Below the pieces are notes generated by a model. The model was not told the origin of the DNA and did no database searches. It saw only the letters and a list, made by a program, of their open reading frames with translations. From assembly GCA_013177805.1 (NCBI GenBank), contig JABLXU010000003.1, positions 123,564-187,563 of the forward strand: 64,000 bases of DNA, in the 5' to 3' direction. This stretch comes from Candidatus Omnitrophota bacterium. GTDB lineage: Bacteria; Hinthialibacterota; Hinthialibacteria; Hinthialibacterales; Hinthialibacteraceae. The number at the start of each line of letters is the position of its first letter. The first letter of the stretch is position 1. This document shows positions 25,139 to 33,969 of this stretch, piece after piece. The position numbers and the translations under genes were made by a program.

Positions 25139-25954
25139 TCAATCCCACAGCATCACTTCCGCTGTTGCCTTCGCGGCCTGGTCCTCCGAAGGCAACCGGT
25201 AATTGTCCGTCTCCAACCGTTCGCGGGCGAATTGATAATATTCGGGCACGATTTCAAATCCAATATACCGCCGCTTGTTTTGTTTGCTGACCACGGCGGT
25301 CTGGCCCGAACCCAGGAACGGATCCAAAACCAGATCCCCTTCCTCGCTGGTATAACTAAGTATTTTATTGATGATTGCAGCAGGTAATTTTGTCGGCGTC
25401 TTTTTATCGCCATGCCAATATTCCCGCTTGATTACCCATACATCTTCCAGGTCTTGGTACCGCAGGCTTTTCCCGGTTTTACTTACATCCTGTTTTTGAA
25501 ACCGGGCCGAGTTGAAAAACTTCCGTTTCGTGTCATCTTTGCATACAAAAAGGCAATGATAGTGCGAGGTCACGAACCGCCGCTTGCATACCACGCCAAA
25601 CTGATATTTCCAGATGATATGATTGACGGTGACGAATCCCACATCATCGATGGCAATTAAAATATCCTTCAAATTGTTCCAGCCCGAAAAAATGAACGCG
25701 CTGCCGGTTTCCGACAACACCCGGTACGCCTCGCGCATCCACGACCGGGTGAAATCCAGATACTCTTCCGCGGGGATTTCATTGTATCCGTCCATGACCC
25801 GGGATTGCGTGCGATTGTAGTTGGTCCGGCGGGCTTTGAAATCGATGGCGAAGGGGGGATCGGTGATGATCAAATCGACATGGCCGGGCGGCAGGAGCTT
25901 CATCCCCTGAATGCAATCCATATTGTATATGGCGTTGTCTTGGATTTCCGTCAT
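25139..25954 (-). CDS. Orphan DNA (N6-adenine or N4-cytosine) methyltransferase, beta-type motif order
   Basis: 271 residues from the Met at 25954, where the family usually starts (MTEIQDNAIYNMDCIQGMKLL); the open frame extends to 26014. The catalytic motif IV is DPPF (LIITDPPFAID), close to the N-terminus, and the SAM-binding motif DPFLGSGQT is near the C-terminus (about residues 220-230), so the order is that of the beta class. Middle part (FIFSGWNNL, WKYQFGVVCKRRF, YQDLEDVW) is typical of methyltransferases without a separate restriction gene. No endonuclease gene lies beside it, so it may act in gene regulation or marking or be a remnant of a system elsewhere. The pdhC gene is upstream; repeats fill the 268-base gap. 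Confidence 0.85.
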   Translation of the reverse strand: MTEIQDNAIYNMDCIQGMKLLPPGHVDLIITDPPFAIDFKARRTNYNRTQSRVMDGYNEIPAEEYLDFTRSWMREAYRVLSETGSAFIFSGWNNLKDILIAIDDVGFVTVNHIIWKYQFGVVCKRRFVTSHYHCLFVCKDDTKRKFFNSARFQKQDVSKTGKSLRYQDLEDVWVIKREYWHGDKKTPTKLPAAIINKILSYTSEEGDLVLDPFLGSGQTAVVSKQNKRRYIGFEIVPEYYQFARERLETDNYRLPSEDQAAKATAEVMLWD

Positions 25955-26039
25955 GTCCCGCGCGTGAATGGCAAGTGCCATTCGGTGTGGATAGATTCGC
26001 GAAGTGGAACCCATTCATTGTTCCGTTTCAAGCACTGGT

Positions 26040-26202
26040 GGGTTACGCGCTCCGCGCTAACCCATCCTACGATTTACCCCTCCCCACCGGTTCTATATCA
26101 ACTTCCCTTTTCCGATCCCCTCTCCTTCTGGGAGAGGGTTAGGGTGAGGGAAAAACCTACATTCGCGTATTGCTACGCTGATGGGTTACGCCGCGTTAAC
26201 CC
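26040..26202. repeat. Pair of GGGTTA...TAACCC dispersed repeats
   Basis: Two copies: GGGTTA-C-GCGC-TCC-GCGC-TAACCC (26040-26063) and GGGTTACGCCGCGTTAACCC (26183-26202). Both are followed by CCATCCTACGATTT-like or CCTCCTGCGATTTC-like text, so the flanks are copied too. They lie in the gap between the methyltransferase and pdhC, with repeat copy 2 between them. Confidence 0.55.
26118..26150 (+). repeat. Dispersed palindromic repeat, copy 2
   Basis: CCCTCTCC (26118-26125), TTCT, GGGAGAGGG (26130-26138), then TTAGGGTGAGGG, in the same orientation as copy 1. The tail GGGTGAGGG is shared. Confidence 0.65.
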
Positions 26203-26222
26203 CTCCTGCGATTTCACATATC

Positions 26223-27521
26223 CTACAAGCTGATCGCCAGTGGATTCTCCAACTTTTGTTTTAAAGTAGCCATGAAGCGCGCGCCTTCCGCCCCGTCGAA
26301 TGCCCGGTGATCGCACGACAGCGTAATGGCCATGCGCTTCCCGGGGACCACCTGGCCGTCCTTGACCACCGGCACGTCCCGGACGGTCCCCACCGCCAGA
26401 ATCGCGGCCTGGGGGGGATTGATCACGGCGGTGAAGCGCGTGATGCCCAGCATCCCCAAGTTGCTGATCGTGAACGTCCCGCCGCTCATTTCGTCCGGCG
26501 ACAGTTTCCCCGCCTGGCCTTTCTCCACCAGCACGGCCCGCTCGCGCGCGATCTGGCCAATTGATTTTGACTCACAGGAGCGGATCACCGGGACCAGCAG
26601 AGTCCCCTTGCCCGCCACGGCGATCCCCACGTTGACCGCATGATACTGCCGTACCGCTGAGCCTAAAAACGAACTATTGATTTCCGGATGCTGCCGCAAC
26701 GCATTGGCGCAGGCCTTGATGAGAATGTCGGTCACGGTCAGCCGCAGGTCTTCGCCCGCCAACGCCTGCAATTGCTTTTTTAGCTCCAGCAACGGTTCCG
26801 CGTCCAGATCCATCTCCAAAAAGAAATGCGGCACCGGCCCCAGGCTGTGAGGCAACCGTTCGGCGATGACCGCCCGGATGGAGCTGAGCGGCACGTCCGT
26901 GTACGCTTCGGCCGCCGGTGTTCCGGCCTCTGCGGGCGCCGGGGCGGGAGGAGCGGCGGCGGGCGTGGTTTCCAACGCGCGTTCGATATCCGCCTTGACA
27001 ATCCGCCCGCCTGGCCCGGATCCTTGGATCCGCCGCAAGTCGAGGCCCCGTTCGGCGGCCATGCGCTGCGCCACGGGGGAGACTTTGATCCGCCCGGTTT
27101 CTTCGCCGGGCGCGGCGGCGGTTTTCGGAGCGGACGCGGCGGCCGGTTGCGGTTTCTCTTGCCGCTTAATTTCTTTTGGTTTTTCTTCTTCCTGGACTTT
27201 TACTTCTTTACCCTTTTCCGCCACGGCGGGAGCGGCGGCCGCCGGGGATTGGGCTTTTTCGATCAATCCTTGGATATCCTCGCCCGGTTTGCCAATGATG
27301 GCCAGCGCCCCGCCGATGGGCACGGCGGAATCCACGGGCGCGAGGATCTTGAGCAAGGTCCCATCTTCGAACACCTCCAACTCCATAGTGGCCTTGTCGG
27401 TTTCGACTTCGGCAATGGCGGTCCCGGCTTCCAACGCGTCGCCCTCCTTTTTCAGCCAGGAGAGGATTTTGCCGGTGGTCATCGTATCGCTGAGCTTGGG
27501 CATTTCAATCAAGGTCGCCAC
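26223..27521 (-). CDS. pdhC: Pyruvate dehydrogenase dihydrolipoyl acetyltransferase (E2)
   Basis: 432 residues. A single lipoyl domain (residues 1-75) with the lipoylated Lys43 in VETDKATMELE. Next is an Ala/Pro/Glu/Lys-rich linker (about 88-145), a peripheral subunit-binding domain (KVSPVAQRMAAERGLDLRRIQGSGPGGRIVKADIERAL, about 145-182), another Ala/Pro linker, then the acyltransferase domain to the end, with the catalytic motif SCDHRAFDGAEGARF. E2 forms the core of the pyruvate dehydrogenase complex and transfers the acetyl group to CoA. pdhB lies 30 bases upstream, so the genes are likely co-transcribed. Confidence 0.95.
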   Translation of the reverse strand: MATLIEMPKLSDTMTTGKILSWLKKEGDALEAGTAIAEVETDKATMELEVFEDGTLLKILAPVDSAVPIGGALAIIGKPGEDIQGLIEKAQSPAAAAPAVAEKGKEVKVQEEEKPKEIKRQEKPQPAAASAPKTAAAPGEETGRIKVSPVAQRMAAERGLDLRRIQGSGPGGRIVKADIERALETTPAAAPPAPAPAEAGTPAAEAYTDVPLSSIRAVIAERLPHSLGPVPHFFLEMDLDAEPLLELKKQLQALAGEDLRLTVTDILIKACANALRQHPEINSSFLGSAVRQYHAVNVGIAVAGKGTLLVPVIRSCESKSIGQIARERAVLVEKGQAGKLSPDEMSGGTFTISNLGMLGITRFTAVINPPQAAILAVGTVRDVPVVKDGQVVPGKRMAITLSCDHRAFDGAEGARFMATLKQKLENPLAISL

Positions 27522-27551
27522 GTTCAGGAACCTCCACGAGGATCTGGGGGA

Positions 27552-28535
27552 TTATTCCGCGAGATAGCAGACTTTTTTAACGGCGTGGATGATTTTATCC
27601 GGTTGGACCGCGCAGGCTTCTTCCAGGTTTTTGGCGTACGGGCGGGGGATGTCCTCGGCCGTCACCCGCGCGGGCGGCGCGTCCAGTTCATCGAAGAGAT
27701 CCTCCGTAATGCGGAACGCCACTTCGGACGCCACTCCGCACATCGGCCAGGCTTCCTGCACGATGACCACCCGGTGGGTCTTGGCCACGGATTCGTACAC
27801 TGGCTCCAGATCAAGCGGCCGCAGCGTGCGCAGGTCGATGATGTCGCACTCGATCCCCTCGCCAGCAAGTTGCTTCGCCGCGTCCTGGCAGAGATGGATC
27901 ATTTTGGAGTATGAGACCAGCGTGCAATCGGAACCATCCCGCACCTTGTTCGAGACGCCCAGAGGAATCAGGTATTCCTCCTCGGGCACCTCCCCCTTCA
28001 TCCCGTACATGACCTCGCTCTCGATAAAAATGACCGGATTGTCATCGCGGATGGAGGACTTCAGCAGACCCTTGGCATCGTAGGGCGTGGACGGCATCAC
28101 CACGATCAGCCCGGGCGTATGGACAAAGAAACTTTCGATGGCTTGGGAATGCTGGCAGGACAATTGCCGCGCCGCGCCCCCCGGCCCCCGGATCACCATG
28201 GGCGTCTTGAGCTGCCCGCCCGACATGTAGCGCATCTTGGCGGCGTTGTTGATGATCTGATCGAGGGCCAGGATGGCGAAATTGAACGTCATCACCTCGA
28301 TGATCGGCCGTAATCCCACGTTCGCCGCCCCGACCCCCAGGCCCACGAAACTGTTTTCGGTGATCGGCGAATCGATCACCCGTTTGGGGCCGAACCGCTC
28401 CAGCATCCCCCGCGAAACCTTGTACGCGCCGTTATACAGGCCTACTTCCTCCCCCATCAGGAAAATGGTCTCATCCCGCTCCATTTCCTCGCACATGGCT
28501 TGATTCAAGGCTTCGCGGAATTCAATCAACGGCAT
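27552..28535 (-). CDS. pdhB: Pyruvate dehydrogenase E1 beta subunit
   Basis: 327 residues, the normal size of the beta chain of alpha2beta2 E1. Key segments: MPLIEFREALNQAMCEEMERDETIFLMGEEVGLYNGAYKVSRGM at the N-terminus (with the TPP-contacting Glu in GEEVG), RVIDSPITENSFVGLGVGAANVGLRPIIEVMTFNFA, then GPGGAARQLSCQHSQAIESFFVHTPGLIVVMP and IDLRTLRPLD near the C-terminus. It forms the thiamine-diphosphate active site with PdhA. The gap of 296 bases between pdhA and pdhB holds two dispersed repeats. Confidence 0.96.
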   Translation of the reverse strand: MPLIEFREALNQAMCEEMERDETIFLMGEEVGLYNGAYKVSRGMLERFGPKRVIDSPITENSFVGLGVGAANVGLRPIIEVMTFNFAILALDQIINNAAKMRYMSGGQLKTPMVIRGPGGAARQLSCQHSQAIESFFVHTPGLIVVMPSTPYDAKGLLKSSIRDDNPVIFIESEVMYGMKGEVPEEEYLIPLGVSNKVRDGSDCTLVSYSKMIHLCQDAAKQLAGEGIECDIIDLRTLRPLDLEPVYESVAKTHRVVIVQEAWPMCGVASEVAFRITEDLFDELDAPPARVTAEDIPRPYAKNLEEACAVQPDKIIHAVKKVCYLAE

Positions 28536-28606
28536 AGTGGCTATCCTTTAAAATGAATGAACTTATATCTGGTCAACGAACCGTTTTTCTCTATCTAAAT
28601 ATCTTT

Positions 28607-28673
28607 CCTCACCCTACCCCTCTCCCAGAGGGAGAGGGAATGACTGGTTGCTCTCCTAGGGGGAGAGGGAATT
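28607..28673 (-). repeat. Dispersed palindromic repeat, copy 3 (inverted, doubled)
   Basis: CCTCACCCTACCCCTCTCCC-AGA-GGGAGAGGG (28607-28638) is the reverse of the other copies, and a shortened second unit with CTCTCCTAGGGGGAGAGGG (28651-28669) follows. Together with copy 4 this nearly fills the pdhA-pdhB gap. Confidence 0.6.
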
Positions 28674-28767
28674 ACTTCTCGGTTCCTTGTCATTCCTGTG
28701 CAGTGCGTTTTCCTAACCGCACGGTTTTCCTATTGTTTCCTTTGATCTAACTATTCCCTTCTTTTCA

Positions 28768-28804
28768 CCTCCCTCTCCCCCTGGGAGAGGGCCGGGGTGA
28801 GGGT
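28768..28804 (+). repeat. Dispersed palindromic repeat, copy 4
   Basis: CCCTCTCCC-CCT-GGGAGAGGG (about 28771-28791), followed by CCGGGGTGAGGG. Orientation as copies 1 and 2. Confidence 0.6.
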
Positions 28805-28831
28805 TCGCCATAGGGCCGGGCCGGATGCCCC

Positions 28832-29836
28832 TCACACATACAAATCTTCAAACCGCGATTCCAATGCCGGATCGGGTGACTCCATGGCCCGCGTGACCGC
28901 ATCCTGGACTACCGCTTTCACTTCATTATCGATGGACTGCAACAGGGCTTCGTCCGCCAGTTCATGATCGTCCAGGAATTTGACCATCTTGGTGATAGGA
29001 TCCTGCTTGCGCCGCTCCTCCACTTCCTCCTTCGTCCGGTAGTGGGAATGAACCGGATCGGACATGGAATGGCCGCGGAAGCGGTAGGTGAGGACATCCA
29101 GAAAGGTGGGGCGGTTCTGTGTGCGGGCTTTCTCGAGCGCTTCCCGGAACGCTGCGTGCGTTGCGAAAAAGTCCATCCCATCCACCGCGTGCCCTTCGAT
29201 GTTATACGCGCAGGCCGTCCGGTTGGACAACTCGGTGACCGCGCTCGCGCGCTCCAAGGCGGTTCCCATCCCGTACAGATTGTTTTCACAAATATAAACG
29301 ATCGGCAGGCTCCAGAGCGAAGCCATATTCAGCGATTCGTGGAAGGTTCCTTGATTCATGGCCGCCTCGCCGAAGAAACACATCGTCACCCGGCCGTCGT
29401 TCCGGTATTTCGACGCGAAGGCCATGCCCGTGGCCACTGGAATCTGCCCCCCGACAATGCCATGCCCGCCGTAAAAGTTCTTCTCGATGTCGAAAAAGTG
29501 CATCGAGCCGCCCTTGCCCCGGGCCAGGCCTGTCTCTTTGCCCAGCAACTCCGCCGCGCACCGCATGGGATCGGAACCGCGCACCAGGGGGTGCCCGTGA
29601 TCGCGGTAGGAAGTGATCATGTAATCATCCGGCCGTGCGGCATGCTGCGCCGCCACCGCCACCGCCTCCTGGCCGATATACAAGTGACAGAAACCACCGA
29701 TATGCCCCTGCTGGTACAGCTGGGCCATCCGCTCCTCGAAACGCCGGATCAGGAGCATTTCCCGGTACACTTGGAGCAGCTCCTCCTGGGAGAACGCCTG
29801 GGCCGCCTGGACGTTGTCAAAAGAAGTGGTTACCAT
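28832..29836 (-). CDS. pdhA: Pyruvate dehydrogenase E1 alpha subunit
   Basis: 334 residues. TPP-binding region: GKGGSMHFFDIEKNFYGGHGIVGGQIPVATGMAFASKY, followed by CFFGEAAMNQGTFHESLNMASLWSLPIVYICENN (the usual GDGAxNQG is GEAAMNQG here), NLYGMGTALERASAVTEL, and the phosphorylation-loop type YRFRGHSMSDPVHSHYRTKEE. It decarboxylates pyruvate with PdhB. The gene is the most upstream of the cluster, reading minus; its promoter must lie in 29837-30075, opposite the plus-strand promoter of dnaE. Confidence 0.96.
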   Translation of the reverse strand: MVTTSFDNVQAAQAFSQEELLQVYREMLLIRRFEERMAQLYQQGHIGGFCHLYIGQEAVAVAAQHAARPDDYMITSYRDHGHPLVRGSDPMRCAAELLGKETGLARGKGGSMHFFDIEKNFYGGHGIVGGQIPVATGMAFASKYRNDGRVTMCFFGEAAMNQGTFHESLNMASLWSLPIVYICENNLYGMGTALERASAVTELSNRTACAYNIEGHAVDGMDFFATHAAFREALEKARTQNRPTFLDVLTYRFRGHSMSDPVHSHYRTKEEVEERRKQDPITKMVKFLDDHELADEALLQSIDNEVKAVVQDAVTRAMESPDPALESRFEDLYV

Positions 29837-29921
29837 TTTTCCCTTCTCCTCTGCAGGGGATAATAAAACCGGCGCCCCTCAGCGCCAAGGTCCAGCGGGG
29901 CGGGGGGATTTTCAAGGTTTC

Positions 29922-29949
29922 TTGACACTCCGCGCCATTCCATTATGAT
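29922..29949 (+). promoter_or_regulatory. Sigma-70-type promoter for dnaE
   Basis: TTGACA (29922-29927), 16-base spacer, TATGAT (29944-29949), directed at dnaE, whose ATG lies about 125 bases downstream. It is the best match to the vegetative consensus in the window. Confidence 0.55.
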
Positions 29950-30075
29950 ACCTTTCACGCGCTTTTTGGATATGGTCATACCTCGTTCCTTGTATCTTTC
30001 ATCATGAAATTCAGGCTGTTATCTTAATAAAAATACCGCGCGGAGTTCTCTCCTTCCCGGGTTGAGGCCTATTTT

Positions 30076-33000
30076 ATGACGGATTCCCGTTTCGTCCACC
30101 TGCATGTCCATTCCGAATACAGCCTCCTCGATGGGGCCTGCCGCCTGCCCGAACTGGTCAACCAGGCCAAGGCCTTCCAGATGACCCACCTGGCCTTGAC
30201 CGACCATGGCGTCATGCACGGCGCTTTGGAATTTTACCAGATGGCCGCCGCCGCGGGAGTGCAGCCCATTCTCGGGGTGGAAGCCTATGTCGCCGCCGGC
30301 TCCCGCTTCGACCGCAAGGGCGGACGCGGCGATGCCCCCATCGACGATCTCTCCGATCGCTCCAACTTCCACCTGGTTCTCCTGGCCTATAACGAGGAAG
30401 GCTACCAGAACCTCATGCGCCTTTCCTCCATCGCCCAACTCGAAGGCTTCTATTACAAGCCCCGGATCGATCACGAAGCCCTGCGCGAACACAACCGCGG
30501 ACTGATCGGGCTATCTGCTTGTCTGAAGGGCGAAATCCCCAACGCCCTTCTCGAAGGCCGGTACGGTCAAGCCAAAGAACTGGCCACGACGTATCTTCGC
30601 ATCTTCGGCGAAGGCCGCTTCTTCCTCGAAGTCCAGGGCAACGGGCTTCCCGAACAAAAAACGGTCAACGAGGGGATCCGTGCCCTCTCCCAGGATCTCT
30701 CCATCCCCATTGTGGCCACTGCTGATGTCCATTACTTGCGCCCGGAGGACGCCAAAACCCAGGATTGCCTCATTTGCATCGGCACCAAGAAGACCCTGAC
30801 CGATCCCAGCCGCCTCAAGATCTCCACCCGCGAACTGTACCTCAAAACCGCCGGGGACATGCGCCGCGGCCTGCCCGGCTTCGAAGACGCGGTGGATAAC
30901 ACGTGGCTGGTGGCTGAACAGTGCCATCTGGAACTGAAATACGACGGCAAGAAACTGCACATGCCCTATTATGCCATCCCCGAGGGCGAGACCTCCCACG
31001 CGGAATACCTCCGGAAGCTGGTGTACGAAGGCGCGAAGGAACGCTACGGGGAGATTACCGAAGAACTGATAAACCGCATCGAACGGGAACTGGAAGTCAT
31101 TATTGGCGAGGATTATACCGGATACTTTCTCATCGTTTGGGATTACATCCATTACGCCCGCCGCAACCAAATATCCGTCGGGCCCGGGCGGGGGTCCGCC
31201 GCCGGCTCGGTGGTGGCCTACTGCCTGCGCATCACCGACCTCGATCCCCTGAAATACGGCTTGCTTTTTGAGCGTTTCCTCAATCCGGAACGCATCTCGC
31301 CGCCCGATATCGATACCGATTTCTCCGACCAGCGCCGCGACGAAGTCATCCGGTATGTCCAGGACAAATACGGCAAAGACCGCGTGGCCCAGATCGCTAC
31401 CTTCGGCACCATTGGGGCCAAGAATGCCGTCCGTGACGTGGCCCGCGTGCTCGGCTTGCCCGCCTCCGAGGGCGACCGCATCGCCAAACTGATTCCCGAC
31501 GGCCTGGGCGTCACCCTCAAGCAGGCCCTCGACGATGTCCCCGAACTGCGCCGCGTCCGCGACCAGGACGAAATCCACCAGGAACTCTTCCGGCACGCCC
31601 TGGCGGTCGAGGGCATGGTGCGGCAAACCTCCACCCACGCCGCCGGCATCATCATCGCCCCCGATTCACTCTGGAAATTCACCCCCCTCATGCGGGGCGC
31701 CGATAAGGAAAACGACGTCTCCACCCAATACGAGATGAAAAGCCTGGAATCCATCGGCCTCCTCAAGATGGACTTCCTCGGCCTGAAAAACCTCTCCGTG
31801 ATCGACGGCGCGGTGGCCATCATCCGCGAACGCCACGATCCGGAGTTCGACATCACGAAAATTCCCTTTGACGACCCCAAAACCTACGAACTCCTCGCCC
31901 GCGCCAAGACCAACGGCGTCTTCCAGCTCGAATCCACGGGGATGAAGGAGATCCTCAAGAACCTCGAACCGGAGTCTTTCACCGACATCATCGCCCTCCT
32001 GGCCCTCTACCGCCCCGGTCCCTTGGGCAGCGGCATGGTCGAGGACTTCGTCCGCCGCAAGAAGGGCGAGGCCAAGATCACCTATGACCATCCCTCCTTG
32101 GAGCCGATCCTCAAGGAAACCTACGGCATCATCCTGTACCAGGAACAGGTCATGCAGATCGCCAACGTCATCGCGGGCTTTTCCCTCGGTCAGGCCGATC
32201 TCATGCGCCGCGCCATGGGCAAGAAAAAAGAGAGCATTCTGGAAGGCATCGAAAAGGACTTCTACGAAGGCGCCCGGAAAAACAACGTCGATCCCGCCGT
32301 CGCCCGCCGCCTCTGGAGCCTCATTTTCAAGTTCGCCGGCTATGGCTTCAACAAATCGCACAGCGCGGCCTACGCGGTCATCACCTACCAGACCGCTTAT
32401 CTCAAGGCTCATTATCCCGCCGCCTTCATGGCCTCGCTCCTGACCACCGACATGAACGACACCAACAAGGTGGTCAAGTACGTCCAGGATTGTCTCGACC
32501 AGGGCATTCCGGTCCTGCCCCCGGACATCAACGAATCGGGCGAGACCTTCACCGTCACCACCGAGGGCATCCGGTTCGGTCTGGCGGCGATCAAGGGCGT
32601 GGGCGCGGCGGCTGTCCGCGCCATTATCCGCGAACGGGAACTCCACGGCCCGTACAAATCTCTCTTTGATTTCTGCGAACGCTCCGATCCGCGCGTGGTG
32701 GGCCGCTCACTCCTCGAATCCCTCATCCGCGCCGGCACTTTCAACTCCATGGGCCACACCCGGGCCACCCTGCTCGATGCCTGCCCCCGCGCCCTCGAAC
32801 GCGCGCAGGGCATCCTCCACGACCGTGCCATTGGGCAGGAATCGCTCTTCGAGGAGATCGAGGACGAGGGTCCCGGTCCGGATGGTTTCCTGACCCCCCT
32901 CCCCGAGCTGGACATGAAAGAAATCCTCCAGGACGAGAAGAAATTCCTGGGTCTCTACATCTCCGGCCACCCCCTCAAACAATACGAGGAGGAATTGACC

Positions 33001-33651
33001 CTCTTTGCCAGTGACCGCGCCCGCGACTTGATCGAAAAGGAAGAACTGGGCCGGGTCCGCGTAGCCGGCATCATTACCGAAGTCAAAAAGAAAAAAACCA
33101 AAAACGGCGACCGCATGGCCCTCTTACTCCTCGAAGACCTCACCGGCGTGGTGGACGTGGCCATCATGCCCAACCTCCTGGAAGAACGCGAGGCGATTCT
33201 TCAAGAGGAAGCCATCCTGGTGGTCGACGGCCAGGCCAGCCACCGCGGCGACCAAGTCTCCGTGCGCGCGGACCGCATTTACACCCTGGACGAAGCCTGG
33301 GCGTCGCATGTGCGTTCCCTCCACATCTCGTTCTCCGTGACGGAACTCGACGAGGAGAGGATTTACCGCCTCAAAGGATGCTTGCTCTCCGCGATGGGCG
33401 AAAGCCCCGTCTTCCTCCATGTGGCCTTCCCCGGGATCGGTGTCGTCGATTACGAGCTCGAAGCCTCCTACAGGGTGCGTCCCAGCCGCGAATTGAAACT
33501 CCGCCTCGAAGACTTGTTCCGCGACGCTCAGATCAATTTTAAATTGGGCAACGCCCCCGCGGCGGCCGGGGGAGGAGGCAACGGCCGCGGATTCAACGGC
33601 CGGAGTAACGGCGCGCGCAAGCCGTATGGCCCGTTCTCCAAAAAATCCTGA
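30076..33651 (+). CDS. dnaE: DNA polymerase III alpha subunit with intact PHP site
   Basis: 1191 residues, DnaE1 type (no internal exonuclease). PHP domain (1-about 280) has all nine usual metal ligands: H10, H12, D19, H44, E69, H99, C149, D217 and H219. Polymerase catalytic Asp residues: D411 and D413 in PPDIDTDF and D566 in LLKMDFLGL. Also SVGPGRGSAAGS (primer/nucleotide loop), the helix-hairpin-helix/beta-binding region with GFNKSHSAAYA, and a C-terminal OB-fold part (about 990-1070) ahead of an Ala/Gly/Asn-rich tail. It is the replicative polymerase core. The intact PHP site suggests proofreading in cis, unlike E. coli, where the site is degenerate. Confidence 0.97.
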   Translation: MTDSRFVHLHVHSEYSLLDGACRLPELVNQAKAFQMTHLALTDHGVMHGALEFYQMAAAAGVQPILGVEAYVAAGSRFDRKGGRGDAPIDDLSDRSNFHLVLLAYNEEGYQNLMRLSSIAQLEGFYYKPRIDHEALREHNRGLIGLSACLKGEIPNALLEGRYGQAKELATTYLRIFGEGRFFLEVQGNGLPEQKTVNEGIRALSQDLSIPIVATADVHYLRPEDAKTQDCLICIGTKKTLTDPSRLKISTRELYLKTAGDMRRGLPGFEDAVDNTWLVAEQCHLELKYDGKKLHMPYYAIPEGETSHAEYLRKLVYEGAKERYGEITEELINRIERELEVIIGEDYTGYFLIVWDYIHYARRNQISVGPGRGSAAGSVVAYCLRITDLDPLKYGLLFERFLNPERISPPDIDTDFSDQRRDEVIRYVQDKYGKDRVAQIATFGTIGAKNAVRDVARVLGLPASEGDRIAKLIPDGLGVTLKQALDDVPELRRVRDQDEIHQELFRHALAVEGMVRQTSTHAAGIIIAPDSLWKFTPLMRGADKENDVSTQYEMKSLESIGLLKMDFLGLKNLSVIDGAVAIIRERHDPEFDITKIPFDDPKTYELLARAKTNGVFQLESTGMKEILKNLEPESFTDIIALLALYRPGPLGSGMVEDFVRRKKGEAKITYDHPSLEPILKETYGIILYQEQVMQIANVIAGFSLGQADLMRRAMGKKKESILEGIEKDFYEGARKNNVDPAVARRLWSLIFKFAGYGFNKSHSAAYAVITYQTAYLKAHYPAAFMASLLTTDMNDTNKVVKYVQDCLDQGIPVLPPDINESGETFTVTTEGIRFGLAAIKGVGAAAVRAIIRERELHGPYKSLFDFCERSDPRVVGRSLLESLIRAGTFNSMGHTRATLLDACPRALERAQGILHDRAIGQESLFEEIEDEGPGPDGFLTPLPELDMKEILQDEKKFLGLYISGHPLKQYEEELTLFASDRARDLIEKEELGRVRVAGIITEVKKKKTKNGDRMALLLLEDLTGVVDVAIMPNLLEEREAILQEEAILVVDGQASHRGDQVSVRADRIYTLDEAWASHVRSLHISFSVTELDEERIYRLKGCLLSAMGESPVFLHVAFPGIGVVDYELEASYRVRPSRELKLRLEDLFRDAQINFKLGNAPAAAGGGGNGRGFNGRSNGARKPYGPFSKKS

Positions 33652-33683
33652 ACCGTCCGGCGGCCCGCTTCTCCCGGTTTCCC

Positions 33684-33884
33684 ATGGCTTGGTTTCATGT
33701 TACTTGTCCTTTTTGTCAACAACGCATTCCGCTCAGTTCGGTGCGCTGCCCCGCCTGCCGCGCCCTGCTGCCTCACGAAACGGGGGAGGCCGAACGCCGG
33801 CGGATCCTGGCCGCGGCCGCTTTTGTGGGAATCACGATTTCCATCCTGGCCACGGCGGGGCTGTTCTATGTGATTTGGGTATAA
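33684..33884 (+). CDS. Zinc-ribbon membrane peptide
   Basis: 66 residues. Two CxxC knuckles (C8/C11 and C22/C25, ten residues apart) make a minimal zinc ribbon, and residues about 42-64 form one membrane span (AAAFVGITISILATAGLFYVIW). It starts 32 bases after dnaE in the same direction and could be read through from it. I see no clear ribosome-binding site. Many bacterial genomes have such zinc-ribbon plus TM peptides of unknown role. Confidence 0.6.
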   Translation: MAWFHVTCPFCQQRIPLSSVRCPACRALLPHETGEAERRRILAAAAFVGITISILATAGLFYVIWV

Positions 33885-33969
33885 GCCGTTTTGGGTTTAC
33901 ACGCCGGGCGATTCCCCTATCCTACGTGGCATTGACTTGGATAAATGAAATCCAACAGGGAGGTTAAGC

